From positions 38,273-102,272 of the forward strand of contig NVXD01000009.1 in NCBI GenBank assembly GCA_002746415.1: DNA of 64,000 bases, read 5' to 3'. Both the position numbers and the translations under genes were made by a program. The stretch is from Flavobacteriaceae bacterium (GTDB lineage Bacteria; Bacteroidota; Bacteroidia; Flavobacteriales; Flavobacteriaceae). The notes beneath the pieces are model-generated. The model ran no database searches, was not told where the DNA came from, and worked only from the letters and a program-made list of their open reading frames with translations. Below, in pieces: positions 37,251-45,812 of this stretch; within the stretch, counting starts at the first letter, position 1; each line of letters starts with the position of its first letter.

Positions 37251-39707
37251 ACCGTTTTTTGCAATGACCAGCAGATTTGCATAAGTAGAACCATCCAAGT
37301 TAGGAAACGCTACTAATTTATTCTTAGGTATTGTAAGGTTAAAAGCGGTTGACCATCTTACATTTTTATGTGCTATGTTGGTTGTATTAAGCTCTAATTC
37401 CCATCCGGTATTCTGGATTGTTGCATCAAAATTTGCGTTTAGGGAGCTAAAACCTGTTGTTCCTGGCAATGGAATACCAATAAGTTGGTTCGATGATTTG
37501 TTACGGTAATAACTACTGCTTATAAAAATACGGTCTTTAAGAAATCCAAGTTCTAAAGCAAACTCTAGTTTCTCATTTTTTTCCCAACTAAAATTAGGAT
37601 TGTAAAGCCTTGTTGGACGCAACCCATTACTATTTTGATATGTGCTTGTTCCAAAAGAGTAGGTATCTAAGTATTGGTAATCTCCAATCTGGTCATTTCC
37701 AGAAGTACCATAACTCCCTCTTAATTTTCCAAAACTTAAAAAGGAGTTGCTATTTTTAAGAAATGATTCATTTGAAAATATCCATGCTGCACCAACGGCA
37801 CCAAAATTGGAAAACTTTTTGTTAGGTCCAAAACGACTAGAACCATCTCTTCTCCATGTAAGGTTTAACAAATAGGTGCCCTTATGGTTTAGATTAATTC
37901 TTCCAAAGAATGCATTATAGCGATAGTGTATTTCACTATTATCAAGAATAAATAGATTTGCAGCAGCAGCAATGTTTTCAATTAAATTATTATTTGTAAA
38001 GCCATAGGCATATTGAGATAAACGATTGCTTTTTTGCTCCTGAAAAGTTCCCCCAACCAGAGATGAAATCTTGGTCTTGTTCAAATTAAACGTCCAGTGT
38101 AATTGGGGTTCTATTATCCATGATTTCCTGTCAGTAGTATTATGTATGGCAGTAGATATATCACTCCCAAGACCATAAGCAGGGTCAAAAGTTGTGGATG
38201 GAATGGTTCTGAGTTCTCTAAGGTGACTTTGCGTAAATCCTAAATTAGTGATAAGATGTAACCCCTCAATAACACGATAGTTTAATTTGGTATTTGCTAA
38301 AAGAGTTGAAGCATTCCCCAAATATTTTGATTCTAATTGACTCAATGGATTTACCCAAGTAGAGTTTTCCCAATTAATGCTGCCATCTGTATTGTATAAT
38401 TCTGGAGCATTTGGCGCTAATTGCAAGGCTGGCGAGACTACATTGGCGGAGGGTAAGGTATTATCATCGGTTGTAAAATTAGCCGAAAATTGAATGTTTA
38501 GTCTATCATTTTTGGTGCGGTGTTGCACATTTGCTAATACGGAAACTTTATTGTTCTTATAATCCCCAGGAAAGACAGTGGTCTGCCTATTATAATTTCC
38601 GCTTAACAAGAAACTTGTTTGTTCACTACCACCAGACAATGACCCCTGTATATTGGTAAGGTATGCGGTTTTACCAATCAGTACTTTTTGCCAATCAGTT
38701 TCTCTCTCCTCATCCCATGTGCCATTAATATCATAGGCATTGAATGGTAGCGGACTAATACCATCATTGGCAAAGGCTTTCCTGCGCATTGCTACATATT
38801 CTGAGGTGTTTAGCAAATCCATCTTATTTGCAACACTACCAAAGCCTGTAGAAACATTGAGGTTAAATTTGGTATCCCCTACTTCTCCTTTCTTTGTAGT
38901 AATGAGTACCACTCCATTTGCACCACGAGAACCATAAATGGCAGTTGCATCTGCATCTTTTAAGATTTCTATACGTTCTATATCTGTGGGATTGATATTG
39001 TTTAGAGGACTAATGCCAAGACCAGGGATAATAACCCCTGAGGTTTGTAAATCTCCCAATGTGGATGAAGCATAAGGTACACCGTCTATAATATACAGCG
39101 GCTCATTTCCTCCACTACGGATACTGTTTTGCCCTCTTATTTTTATTAGAAACCCTGCTCCGGGAACACCTGAAGTTTGTGTGATTTCTACCCCTGCAAC
39201 ACGACCTTGTAAGGCAGCCAAAGGATTGGAAATAGGCTGTTTTTCAATATCAGCTTGTATTACTTTAGAGATATTTCCGGTACGTTCTCTTTCTGTAACA
39301 GTATAATATCCTGCATTAAGCGTTACTTCATCTAATAAGGTAACAGCTTCCTGTAATTGAATGTTGATTTCTAGCCTTTGATTCACTGCAGCGGTTTGTG
39401 TAAGAAACCCTAACATTGAAAAAACAAGTGTATCATTAGTATTAGCATCAATGCTATAAGAACCATCTATGTTAGAAATAACCCCTTGATTGCTAGATTG
39501 TACTATGATGTGTACTCCAGGAATGGGAACACGATTACCATCGGTTATAACACCGTTAATTTCTGTTTGTTGCGCATTAAAATCTTCTAAGTAAATGTTA
39601 TTTAAAACAGGATTAGCGGCTAAAATAGTTGTAACAAAGGAGAAAAGTGTTAGGCAAAAAGTAGCAAACAAGACGTTTCTACCACTATATATTGGTATTT
39701 TTTTCAT
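37224..39707 (-). pseudogene. SusC/RagA-type transporter gene, 3' end cut off by IS21
   Basis: The 827-residue frame has a signal peptide (VTTILAANP), carboxypeptidase-regulatory-like domain (INGVITDGNRVPIPGVHIIV), TonB box region (LDEVTLNAGYYTVTERERTGN), plug (LQGRVAGVEITQTSG, LYIIDGVPYA, IEILKDADATAIYG) and most of a barrel. SusC proteins are usually 950-1100 residues and end in an aromatic beta-strand; this one stops inside the IS after AKNG, with YSIPLKTD coded by the IS end. The missing barrel end and the expected susD partner are not on the other side of the IS, so DNA was lost. A plug with a cut barrel is unlikely to fold. Confidence 0.85.
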
Positions 39708-39745
39708 AATTTTGAATTAGGTTAAACAATTATTTGTTGAATCTT

Positions 39746-39788
39746 AAGCCTCCTTAAAACCCGCAAAAGTTGATTAGGAGGTTTTTTT
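39746..39788 (+). terminator. Plus-strand terminator beside the cut susC start
   Basis: CCTCC (39749-39753) and GGAGG (39777-39781), extended by TTAA/TTA pairs with one bulge, are followed by seven T residues. It reads toward higher coordinates, away from the susC-like gene, so it may end antisense transcripts. Confidence 0.5.
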
Positions 39789-40290
39789 GTTTAGTGTTTA
39801 TTCATTGGCATTATTATTTGGTTTATTGGTTTTTAATTTTAAGATAAGCTAGCCAAAACCTCATACTAAGCGTCTTGTCTATACTAGACAGATAAACGCA
39901 TAGGTCTTGGGAAAGCATCTATTCTTTAGGCTTCTAAAACGTGATTTGTCCGGATACAATTAAAATGTGTAATTCGTTGGTTATGGGATAAGGATGTCAT
40001 CATTAAATCCGGAAAAGGTGTAGCGTAAATCCCATAACAAGGGTGCCTATATTGGGTCTTTTGGCTTTTTTATAAAGAGAATATCGTATGCTGTTTTTTT
40101 TGAACAATACACCTTAGCACCCTTTTTAATAGGGTGAAAAATAATTTTTGTGTTTGTTGTTTTTAAAGGTAACAATGGTCTCTTATTTTAAAACGTTGGT
40201 GTTAAAAAAAGCCTATTCTAATAATTACGAGACCTAGAATAAAAATAGAAACCAGTGCTAAGAATTGTTGAAAAAGACGACTTAAAAAAA

Positions 40291-40418
40291 GGGCGTAGAA
40301 CTCAACTTACCTGATAGGGGTACTGGTATACCTTGCAGAGATAAGAGAGCCCACGCCCGGGTCGTGAGCAAATCTACTTATCATCTCATCTGCAAAAATT
40401 ACCAGTTTTCTATCAGAG
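40291..40418. ncRNA. Candidate structured RNA: long interrupted hairpin
   Basis: Five nested complementary blocks occur in order: CTGATAG (40311-40317) with CTATCAG (40410-40416), ACTGGTA (40322-40328) with TACCAGT (40400-40406), TTGCAGA (40333-40339) with TCTGCAA (40389-40395), ATAAG (40341-40345) with CTTAT (40377-40381), and GCCCACG (40349-40355) with CGTGAGC (40363-40369, one mismatch). The result is a rod of about 106 nt with internal loops, as in 6S RNA. GGGCGT at 40291-40296 could also pair with ACGCCC at 40353-40358. A seven-T run on the minus strand (40284-40290) would suit a minus-strand end. Strand and family are not settled. The rest of 39789-40556 shows no gene. Confidence 0.45.
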
Positions 40419-40556
40419 ATTCAAAGCGATAGCTTCAAATATTTTTAATACGAAGAATCGCAAATATATGTATTCAGTAACAAATATAATAAAATTATAT
40501 GAATGCGTGTTCAAAACCGCATTTTATTTAATTTCAATGCATTTTTTTGTATAGAG

Positions 40557-40790
40557 ATGAATTACAACAAAGCCATATACGATTATATCACCTTTCTTTG
40601 GAAAAAATCTACTCACTCTAAAAGGAAATTTTCTCTTAACCATAACATAGAAGAGAGTACTTTAAGAGTAATAATCAAGCAAAAAAAAGATTATCAAATT
40701 TCCTTACTGACAATTAATAGAATATGCGAAGGTGAACAAATTTCTATTTTTGACTTTTTCAATGAAGCTGAAAAATTTTCAAAAAAATAA
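40557..40790 (+). CDS. Small XRE-like helix-turn-helix protein
   Basis: The frame begins at 40503, but the ATG at 40557 with purine-rich ATAGAG just upstream gives a more natural 77-residue start (MNYNKAIYDYITFLWKK). The central part (FSLNHNIEESTLRVIIKQKKDYQISLL) has the spacing of a lambda-repressor-like DNA-binding domain, followed by TINRICEGEQISIFDFF. Such single-domain proteins are common in Bacteroidota mobile DNA. It probably regulates a neighbour; nothing more can be said. An A-rich tract follows the stop. Confidence 0.65.
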   Translation: MNYNKAIYDYITFLWKKSTHSKRKFSLNHNIEESTLRVIIKQKKDYQISLLTINRICEGEQISIFDFFNEAEKFSKK

Positions 40791-41173
40791 AAAAATAAAA
40801 AAATCAAAATAGATACTTTCGAAGTCAAAAGAAGATTACCCTATTGGATTCTATGGAAGCTTCACCCAAACATCTTTTATTTAAATGCTACTGTGTAATT
40901 CCTTTTTCTTCTTGACATAAGAGCAATATACGTATGCTTCAATTTGGTGAACTGCCGTATACGATTCTGTTTGGTTTATCCTGAGTCTAATCGATAGCCG
41001 TAGGCTACGGTGGTACGAGATGTATACTCCGTTACTATTCAGGGGCGGAACTGTCTACTCGATATTGCCACTCGTTTTATTAACTAGGTAATAGACTCGA
41101 TGTAAACTACTGTATTCCCCTGTTCTTTATGTTTGTTTCATTTTAATTTTTAATTATATCTCTTTGGGCTGTT
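40791..41173. other. Gap of 383 bases without a gene
   Basis: I see only a short perfect palindrome (CCGTAG-G-CTACGG, 40998-41010) and AT-rich sequence. Confidence 0.5.
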
Positions 41174-42709
41174 TCAAATATTTAGATTTTCTGCAATTGA
41201 CTGCCATTCTCCACTATCTACATCTGAAGGCGATGTTCCTTTTTCGCTTAACAGGTAAATTAAATCTTTAGCTAATTCTGGGCTTTTATTCGGTAATTTA
41301 GTAAATTCATGGCTTGCCCCCTTAGTTTGAATTACTTTTGTTCCATTTGTTGATTCTATATTTTCAGCTAGTGAAACAATAACCATTCTGTTTTCTGTGT
41401 TAAGGAAATCTCTACACTTTTTTAAATCTCCATAGATATCTTTGTAATCTTTTTTGTTATACCTCTTTTTATTATAAGGCTTTTCATCTTTAATATATCT
41501 GTGCATACCAAGGATTGTCATATCCCCTTTACTTTCAATTAACTCAGCTACACCTGAAACAAAATAGAGTAAAGAACGCTCATAAATAAATGGAATAACC
41601 TTATCTTCTGTTTCACTAAAGTCATCTAATAAAAACATTCGAAACATCTTAAATGGTTTTTCTTTAGAAGTTACTATTTGATTTTCAAATAATTTCAATC
41701 TTACTGCTGGAACAATAGGCAAAATATTATTAATCTTTATTTCAGGATAATCTTTTAATTTTAACACATCTAATAAATAGCATATTGGAATAGAGCCTGC
41801 ACTATGACTTATCAAATCGATTAATAGTACTTTTTCTTTCTTTTTTCTTTTTTTACATAGCTCATTGAGTTTTGATAAAAAATGTATTCCATTTTCATTC
41901 TTCCAAATCTCCTCTGAATGATTATAGATCATATTATAATGAGCTTGAGCTAAGTCTCCAACTGCTATTAAATTAGCAATTTTTATTCGGGAAAGCTCTT
42001 CAATTGTTGTTGAATAAATACCGTGATCGGTTCCTAAAACAAATCTCTTTACTATGCGATAAATAAGTAATGAGCTTTTTATCCACAATACAGCTGCTTT
42101 CTCTGAATCTTGATCAAAATTATTTGATAGTTCTTTTTCAATTTTTAGAAGCTCGTCTTTATTAATACTCAGATCATTTTCTAAAATATCATGTAGGTTC
42201 TTTTCTATGTGTTTTTCATCTGGATCTGAACTTTCAATTATCACATCTTCATCATCAATGGTTTTAAAAAGAGTTGTGTCAAAATTTAAATTTTTCAGTA
42301 ATTCCAGAGCGCTTATATTTACCCCTTCTGGTGAAATTAATTCTTTGAAAGACAATTCATTATCTTCAGGAATAGGTATATTTAATTTTTTAGCAATAAA
42401 CACAGCTATCATTTTCCAACTTACCTCATTGGCTAATTTTTTGACAAGCTCTTTCAAATAATCTCCTTGAAAAGGGCTAGCATTATATTGCATAAAAACA
42501 GAATGTGTTTTAAAATCATCATTATCTAAATTTTTTGGATTCAAAATTGTTTCTATTAGTAAAGGACCCAATTTTGTTTTCATGTAATTGTCAGAAGATA
42601 ATCCACCATGGAAATATAATATAACTTTATCTTTGCCTTCAATTTCCTTTAAGACATTATTTATGTGTTCTTTATCATCATCAATTAGATTTAAAAAATT
42701 GGTTTTCAT
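41174..42709 (-). CDS. Uncharacterised alpha/beta-hydrolase-like cytoplasmic protein
   Basis: The 511-residue product has no signal peptide. An N-terminal strand followed by an oxyanion-type motif (VILYFHGGLSSDN) and a later SHSAGS nucleophile elbow (LIDLISHSAGSIPICYLL) point to an alpha/beta hydrolase fold; a C-terminal histidine in KGASHEFTKLPNK could complete a triad. Between them is a long charged helical insert (DEDVIIESSDPDEKHIEKNL). I do not recognise the family. It sits between a small XRE-like gene and IS remnants in mobile DNA, so a cargo role such as defence or toxin is possible but unsupported. Confidence 0.6.
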   Translation of the reverse strand: MKTNFLNLIDDDKEHINNVLKEIEGKDKVILYFHGGLSSDNYMKTKLGPLLIETILNPKNLDNDDFKTHSVFMQYNASPFQGDYLKELVKKLANEVSWKMIAVFIAKKLNIPIPEDNELSFKELISPEGVNISALELLKNLNFDTTLFKTIDDEDVIIESSDPDEKHIEKNLHDILENDLSINKDELLKIEKELSNNFDQDSEKAAVLWIKSSLLIYRIVKRFVLGTDHGIYSTTIEELSRIKIANLIAVGDLAQAHYNMIYNHSEEIWKNENGIHFLSKLNELCKKRKKKEKVLLIDLISHSAGSIPICYLLDVLKLKDYPEIKINNILPIVPAVRLKLFENQIVTSKEKPFKMFRMFLLDDFSETEDKVIPFIYERSLLYFVSGVAELIESKGDMTILGMHRYIKDEKPYNKKRYNKKDYKDIYGDLKKCRDFLNTENRMVIVSLAENIESTNGTKVIQTKGASHEFTKLPNKSPELAKDLIYLLSEKGTSPSDVDSGEWQSIAENLNI

Positions 42710-42792
42710 ATTTTTTTATTAAAAGTGTTTTGCTCTATTTTATTTGACTAACATCCAATTAGTTGTTTTTAAGTCTTAATTACTTGCTGTGT

Positions 42793-43260
42793 TCAACCCA
42801 TAAATGCAACACACTTGCTTTTTAGTTTTTCAATTGGGTTAAGATAGTCAAACTTTCTTATAGGTCTATAGTTCATCATTTTTTCAACCTCTTTGATTCT
42901 TTTTTCTGTAATCTGTCCAAGGTCTGTTTTCTTTGGGAAGAACCTCCTAAGAACACCTATTCTGTTTTCGACTGTTCCCTTATCCTGAGATGTATAGGGT
43001 CTTATAAAATAGGTTTTTGAAGTTAAGCGTTTTCCTATTTTATAGTGATATGCGAACTCTTTTCTATTATCAAAGGTGATGGTCTTTATCCATGATGAAT
43101 CAAAATTGGTTAGTCTGTATTTCATTTTCTGATAAACCTGTTCCGCTTGTTTGCCGTCGAGTTTCTCGAGCATGGTCACCAATGTTGCTCTGTCGGTCAT
43201 TACCACAGAGGCCATGGGCGACCATTTCAGATAATGAAATTATGAGATAGTGCAATCGCC
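42793..43260 (-). pseudogene. IS30-family transposase, C-terminal fragment
   Basis: The longest frame (ATG at 43215, 140 residues) matches the C-terminal half of IS30 transposases: MTDRATLVTMLEKLDG, ITFDNRKEFAYH, YFIRPYTSQDKGTVENRIG, LRRFFPKKTDL and NYRPIRKFDYLNP. The N-terminal helix-turn-helix and first catalytic Asp are absent, and the family's DNG is DNR here. No terminal repeats were found. It borders the end of the metalloprotease-like gene. The left limit is its stop; the right limit is approximate. Confidence 0.82.
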
Positions 43261-43287
43261 ACTTGTTTAAAGTGAAATTAATGGATA

Positions 43288-44946
43288 TCATTTTGGCGAT
43301 ACTAAGAAAAAGTCCGGGCTATTTTTTAATGAAATTGGATCATCGATACTCTCAAATGATGGAAAAGGAAGATAATTGTATCCATGTCTACTTATTGTTG
43401 TTTGATTTATATATTCCTTAATAGTTTCTTTAAAATAGGAAGCACTAGGGTCGTCTTCAAACCAACTTCGTAATGCATCAAATGTAAATCCAAAATTCAA
43501 GTAATCTTGATCCAATAAGTCATTATTTAATATGAGGTCACTTTGTTTCACAATCTCGTATACTTCGTAATTATAAGGGAATGTCATCTGATGAATTACA
43601 TCTTCTACATTAGATGCATTATCAGCAGCTACTTCTTCATATATAACACGATCAGCAAAACCTCGCTCATCAAATACACTCTTAAAACCAGCAGGATAAT
43701 CATAAAGATTGTTAATTTCCTTTTCAACTTTCAATTTCTTTTTAATTCCATTCGAGGAATGATAAATTATACGGGTTTTTTCTATTCTAACTTTGTACCT
43801 ATAAGGGGTAATAAATGTTCCATTATCTATAAACTTATAGGCAATAGTATCTATAAACTCTCTATTTATAATGACTTTTGGTTTTTTTAGTCTCCTTGTG
43901 CCCAAATATCCAGCATAAATTATACCGTCCTCCTTTTTTGTATAGATGTCATTTTCAGTAAAGTAGATATCCCTACCGCCTCTATATTCAATAATTAATG
44001 AGTCCTTAAAAGCTTGTGGGTTTACACCATATAATTGCTCTTTTATTTCAGATATACGGTTTGACGTATAGCCAACTAACCTCATGTTAGGAGGCTCTAT
44101 TAATCCTGGATTATCCCAAAATAGTGTTGGAATTTTATAATGTTGGCGCATTGATATTCCATACAATTTTCCAGATTCATCAGCATAGATAGTTTTTCTA
44201 TTATTATATCCCCTTATATTGCTGGAATATGAATTCGTGGTGTTGAAGTTATTCTCATGAGCACTAATGTATGTATTAATTATGTTTATTTGCCTTTCCT
44301 TAGCACTAGGATAACATTCATCATTAGTTTCTTTCAAAAATGTTCTATAGAAAACCTCTGGGCTCGAAATACCCATTTCCAAAGACTTCAAAACGGCGAA
44401 AGAGTCTGCTCTAAGCTCAGTTTTCTTTTTTTTAAGAACACTCTCAGTACTGTTACATTCATTTTCATTAATGACGTCATAGGAAGTAAAATGAGCTAGT
44501 TCATGATTTATTATGAAAACAAGTTGTGCGAGACTTTCATTGTTGACTATAATATTTCCTTTCCTAATTACATCTCTAAAACCATCATCTAGATATCCCG
44601 ATTCGGTAATAATTTTTTCAGTATGAAAACGATTATAGTATACGGCCCTTTTTTCAAAACCAGGCACATCCTTGTTGGCCAAAGTGACCATCATCAATGG
44701 GTTTTTTTTATTTGATGATGGATAGAAGTTGATTTCTGGAGCTCTATCAAGATAATGACTAGAGTTCATTATATCTTTAAAAAGCAATTCCAGACTACTT
44801 CCTGAAATCTCAAATAACTGAGGATTACTCTTCAAATCAAAGGAGCTAGATGTAAATCCGCAGCCTTTTATTATTTGAGCACTTATTGTTATTGTTTGAA
44901 GGAAAAACAATAACAACAGAAAAATGTTTTTAATTAACTTATTCAT
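43288..44946 (-). CDS. Secreted zinc-metalloprotease-like protein
   Basis: The frame opens at 44976, but the start at 44946 (MNKLIKNIF) gives a clean signal peptide (LLLLFFLQTITISAQ) and an 8-base overlap with the upstream lipoprotein gene. The core has a zinc motif, VFIINHELAHFTSYD (HExxH), followed after about 38 residues by KTELRADSFAVLKSLEMG, which could provide the third ligand and a downstream Asp, as in gluzincins. The long C-terminal half is beta-rich and unrecognised. Its last residues (FFLVSPK) end near the IS30 fragment, so the C-terminus may be shortened. It is probably exported and translationally coupled to the lipoprotein. Confidence 0.65.
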   Translation of the reverse strand: MNKLIKNIFLLLLFFLQTITISAQIIKGCGFTSSSFDLKSNPQLFEISGSSLELLFKDIMNSSHYLDRAPEINFYPSSNKKNPLMMVTLANKDVPGFEKRAVYYNRFHTEKIITESGYLDDGFRDVIRKGNIIVNNESLAQLVFIINHELAHFTSYDVINENECNSTESVLKKKKTELRADSFAVLKSLEMGISSPEVFYRTFLKETNDECYPSAKERQINIINTYISAHENNFNTTNSYSSNIRGYNNRKTIYADESGKLYGISMRQHYKIPTLFWDNPGLIEPPNMRLVGYTSNRISEIKEQLYGVNPQAFKDSLIIEYRGGRDIYFTENDIYTKKEDGIIYAGYLGTRRLKKPKVIINREFIDTIAYKFIDNGTFITPYRYKVRIEKTRIIYHSSNGIKKKLKVEKEINNLYDYPAGFKSVFDERGFADRVIYEEVAADNASNVEDVIHQMTFPYNYEVYEIVKQSDLILNNDLLDQDYLNFGFTFDALRSWFEDDPSASYFKETIKEYINQTTISRHGYNYLPFPSFESIDDPISLKNSPDFFLVSPK

Positions 44947-45481
44947 ACTTATTTTTTTCAAAGACAACAATTTCAAATTTATTTTTAAATGCTTTTACAT
45001 AACCTTTGATATATATGTTTTTTCCGATTTCCTTAATTATTGCATAAATTAAAATAGGATCCGTATCTAAGCTGGGTGACGAAAACCCAGAAGCTTTTGA
45101 CTTATACTTATTGGCAAACACAGCAATTTTTTTCTCTAAATTTGAAATCCGTTCTTTATAGCCCTCATATTTAAAATCTTGCCCTTCTTTTATTTTTCTA
45201 CCAAGGTCAGATATTATATTATTATGATTAACTCTAATGTCTTGGTACTGGTTTTTTAATTCAATATATGGGTCTCCTTTTATTTGAGGTTTATAGAACT
45301 CCTCGACCAACCTTCCTATCTCTTCTGTATTCAATTTATTCTTCATTAAGCCGTCATACAGTTCTTTAGGCTCATTCACTATTTTTAAGTAGTTATTTGA
45401 ATTTAGAACAGTTTCTGTAAGGGTACACCCCGTAAGAAATAGAATAGATACCATTAAGTAAATAATATTTTTTTTTGACAT
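44939..45481 (-). CDS. Small lipoprotein with coiled-coil character, unknown function
   Basis: The 180-residue product has a lipoprotein signal with cysteine in LFLTGCTLTE. The middle is charged and helical (RKIKEGQDFKYEGYKERIS, LEKKIAVFANKYKSK) and the end is beta-like (KNIYIKGYVKAFKNKFEIVV). No family is recognised. It overlaps the metalloprotease-like gene by 8 bases, so the two products are probably made together, perhaps as a protease and its partner. Confidence 0.7.
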   Translation of the reverse strand: MSKKNIIYLMVSILFLTGCTLTETVLNSNNYLKIVNEPKELYDGLMKNKLNTEEIGRLVEEFYKPQIKGDPYIELKNQYQDIRVNHNNIISDLGRKIKEGQDFKYEGYKERISNLEKKIAVFANKYKSKASGFSSPSLDTDPILIYAIIKEIGKNIYIKGYVKAFKNKFEIVVFEKNKYE

Positions 45482-45665
45482 TTTTATATATTTTGCAAAA
45501 AATATACAAAAAAAATAGGCTACGGAAGAATTTTTTTAATGCAGTATTTATTTCTTTATAAAATTAGTCTACAATCAAAATGTAATTGTGTACAAAAACA
45601 CAGAAATCTTCACACTATTGGTAATAGTGTAAACCAAACTTCTACACCTGGTTAAAAAACTACGT

Positions 45666-45812
45666 GGAAAGGACGGTGATAGTATACGACTAAAAACGGA
45701 TGAAAGTGAGCATAGTAAACTAAGTGCTTAAAATCGATTCCATTGTGGTTAAATTTAGTTTTTAGTTTTTTCTCATGGATTCTTCCTTTGATATCAATTC
45801 TATGTGCTGTAT
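45666..45812. mobile_element. IS21-family scar (left end plus istB tail)
   Basis: This stretch repeats the left end of the intact IS21 element at 34721-34875, with the same orientation. Both share GGAAAGGACGGT, ACTAAAAACGGATGAAAGTG and the following AT-rich block, then diverging istB 3' sequence (TGTGCTGTAT). The scar has TATAGTATAC-like bases where the intact left end differs, so the two copies are related, not identical. The rest of the element is gone and the coupling-protein gene begins directly after it. Confidence 0.85.

Larger units (their letters stand above)
34731..37252 (-). mobile_element. IS21-family insertion sequence, complete
   Basis: The element is about 2.5 kb with istA and istB on the minus strand. 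The ends are related: read inward, the left has ACCACTAAAAACGG at 34741-34754 and the right has the same 14 bases in reverse orientation at 37231-37244, next to GTATACTATA. The right end holds four units of 24 bp starting at 37166, 37190, 37214 and 37238 with core GTGGTTCACTTT, as expected for IS21 transposase-binding repeats. No target-site duplication was found, and the right end lies inside a SusC gene whose other end is not on the left side. Confidence 0.85.

Noticed and set aside
40300..40345. Resemblance of the plus-strand ACTTACCTGATAGGGG segment to a TPP riboswitch
   Set aside because: The conserved CTGAGA and the second TPP helix are missing and no thiamine gene is adjacent; the long hairpin explains the bases better.
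43100..43291. 63-residue minus-strand frame overlapping the IS30 fragment
   Set aside because: It overlaps the recognised transposase frame and shows no family features; it is a shadow.
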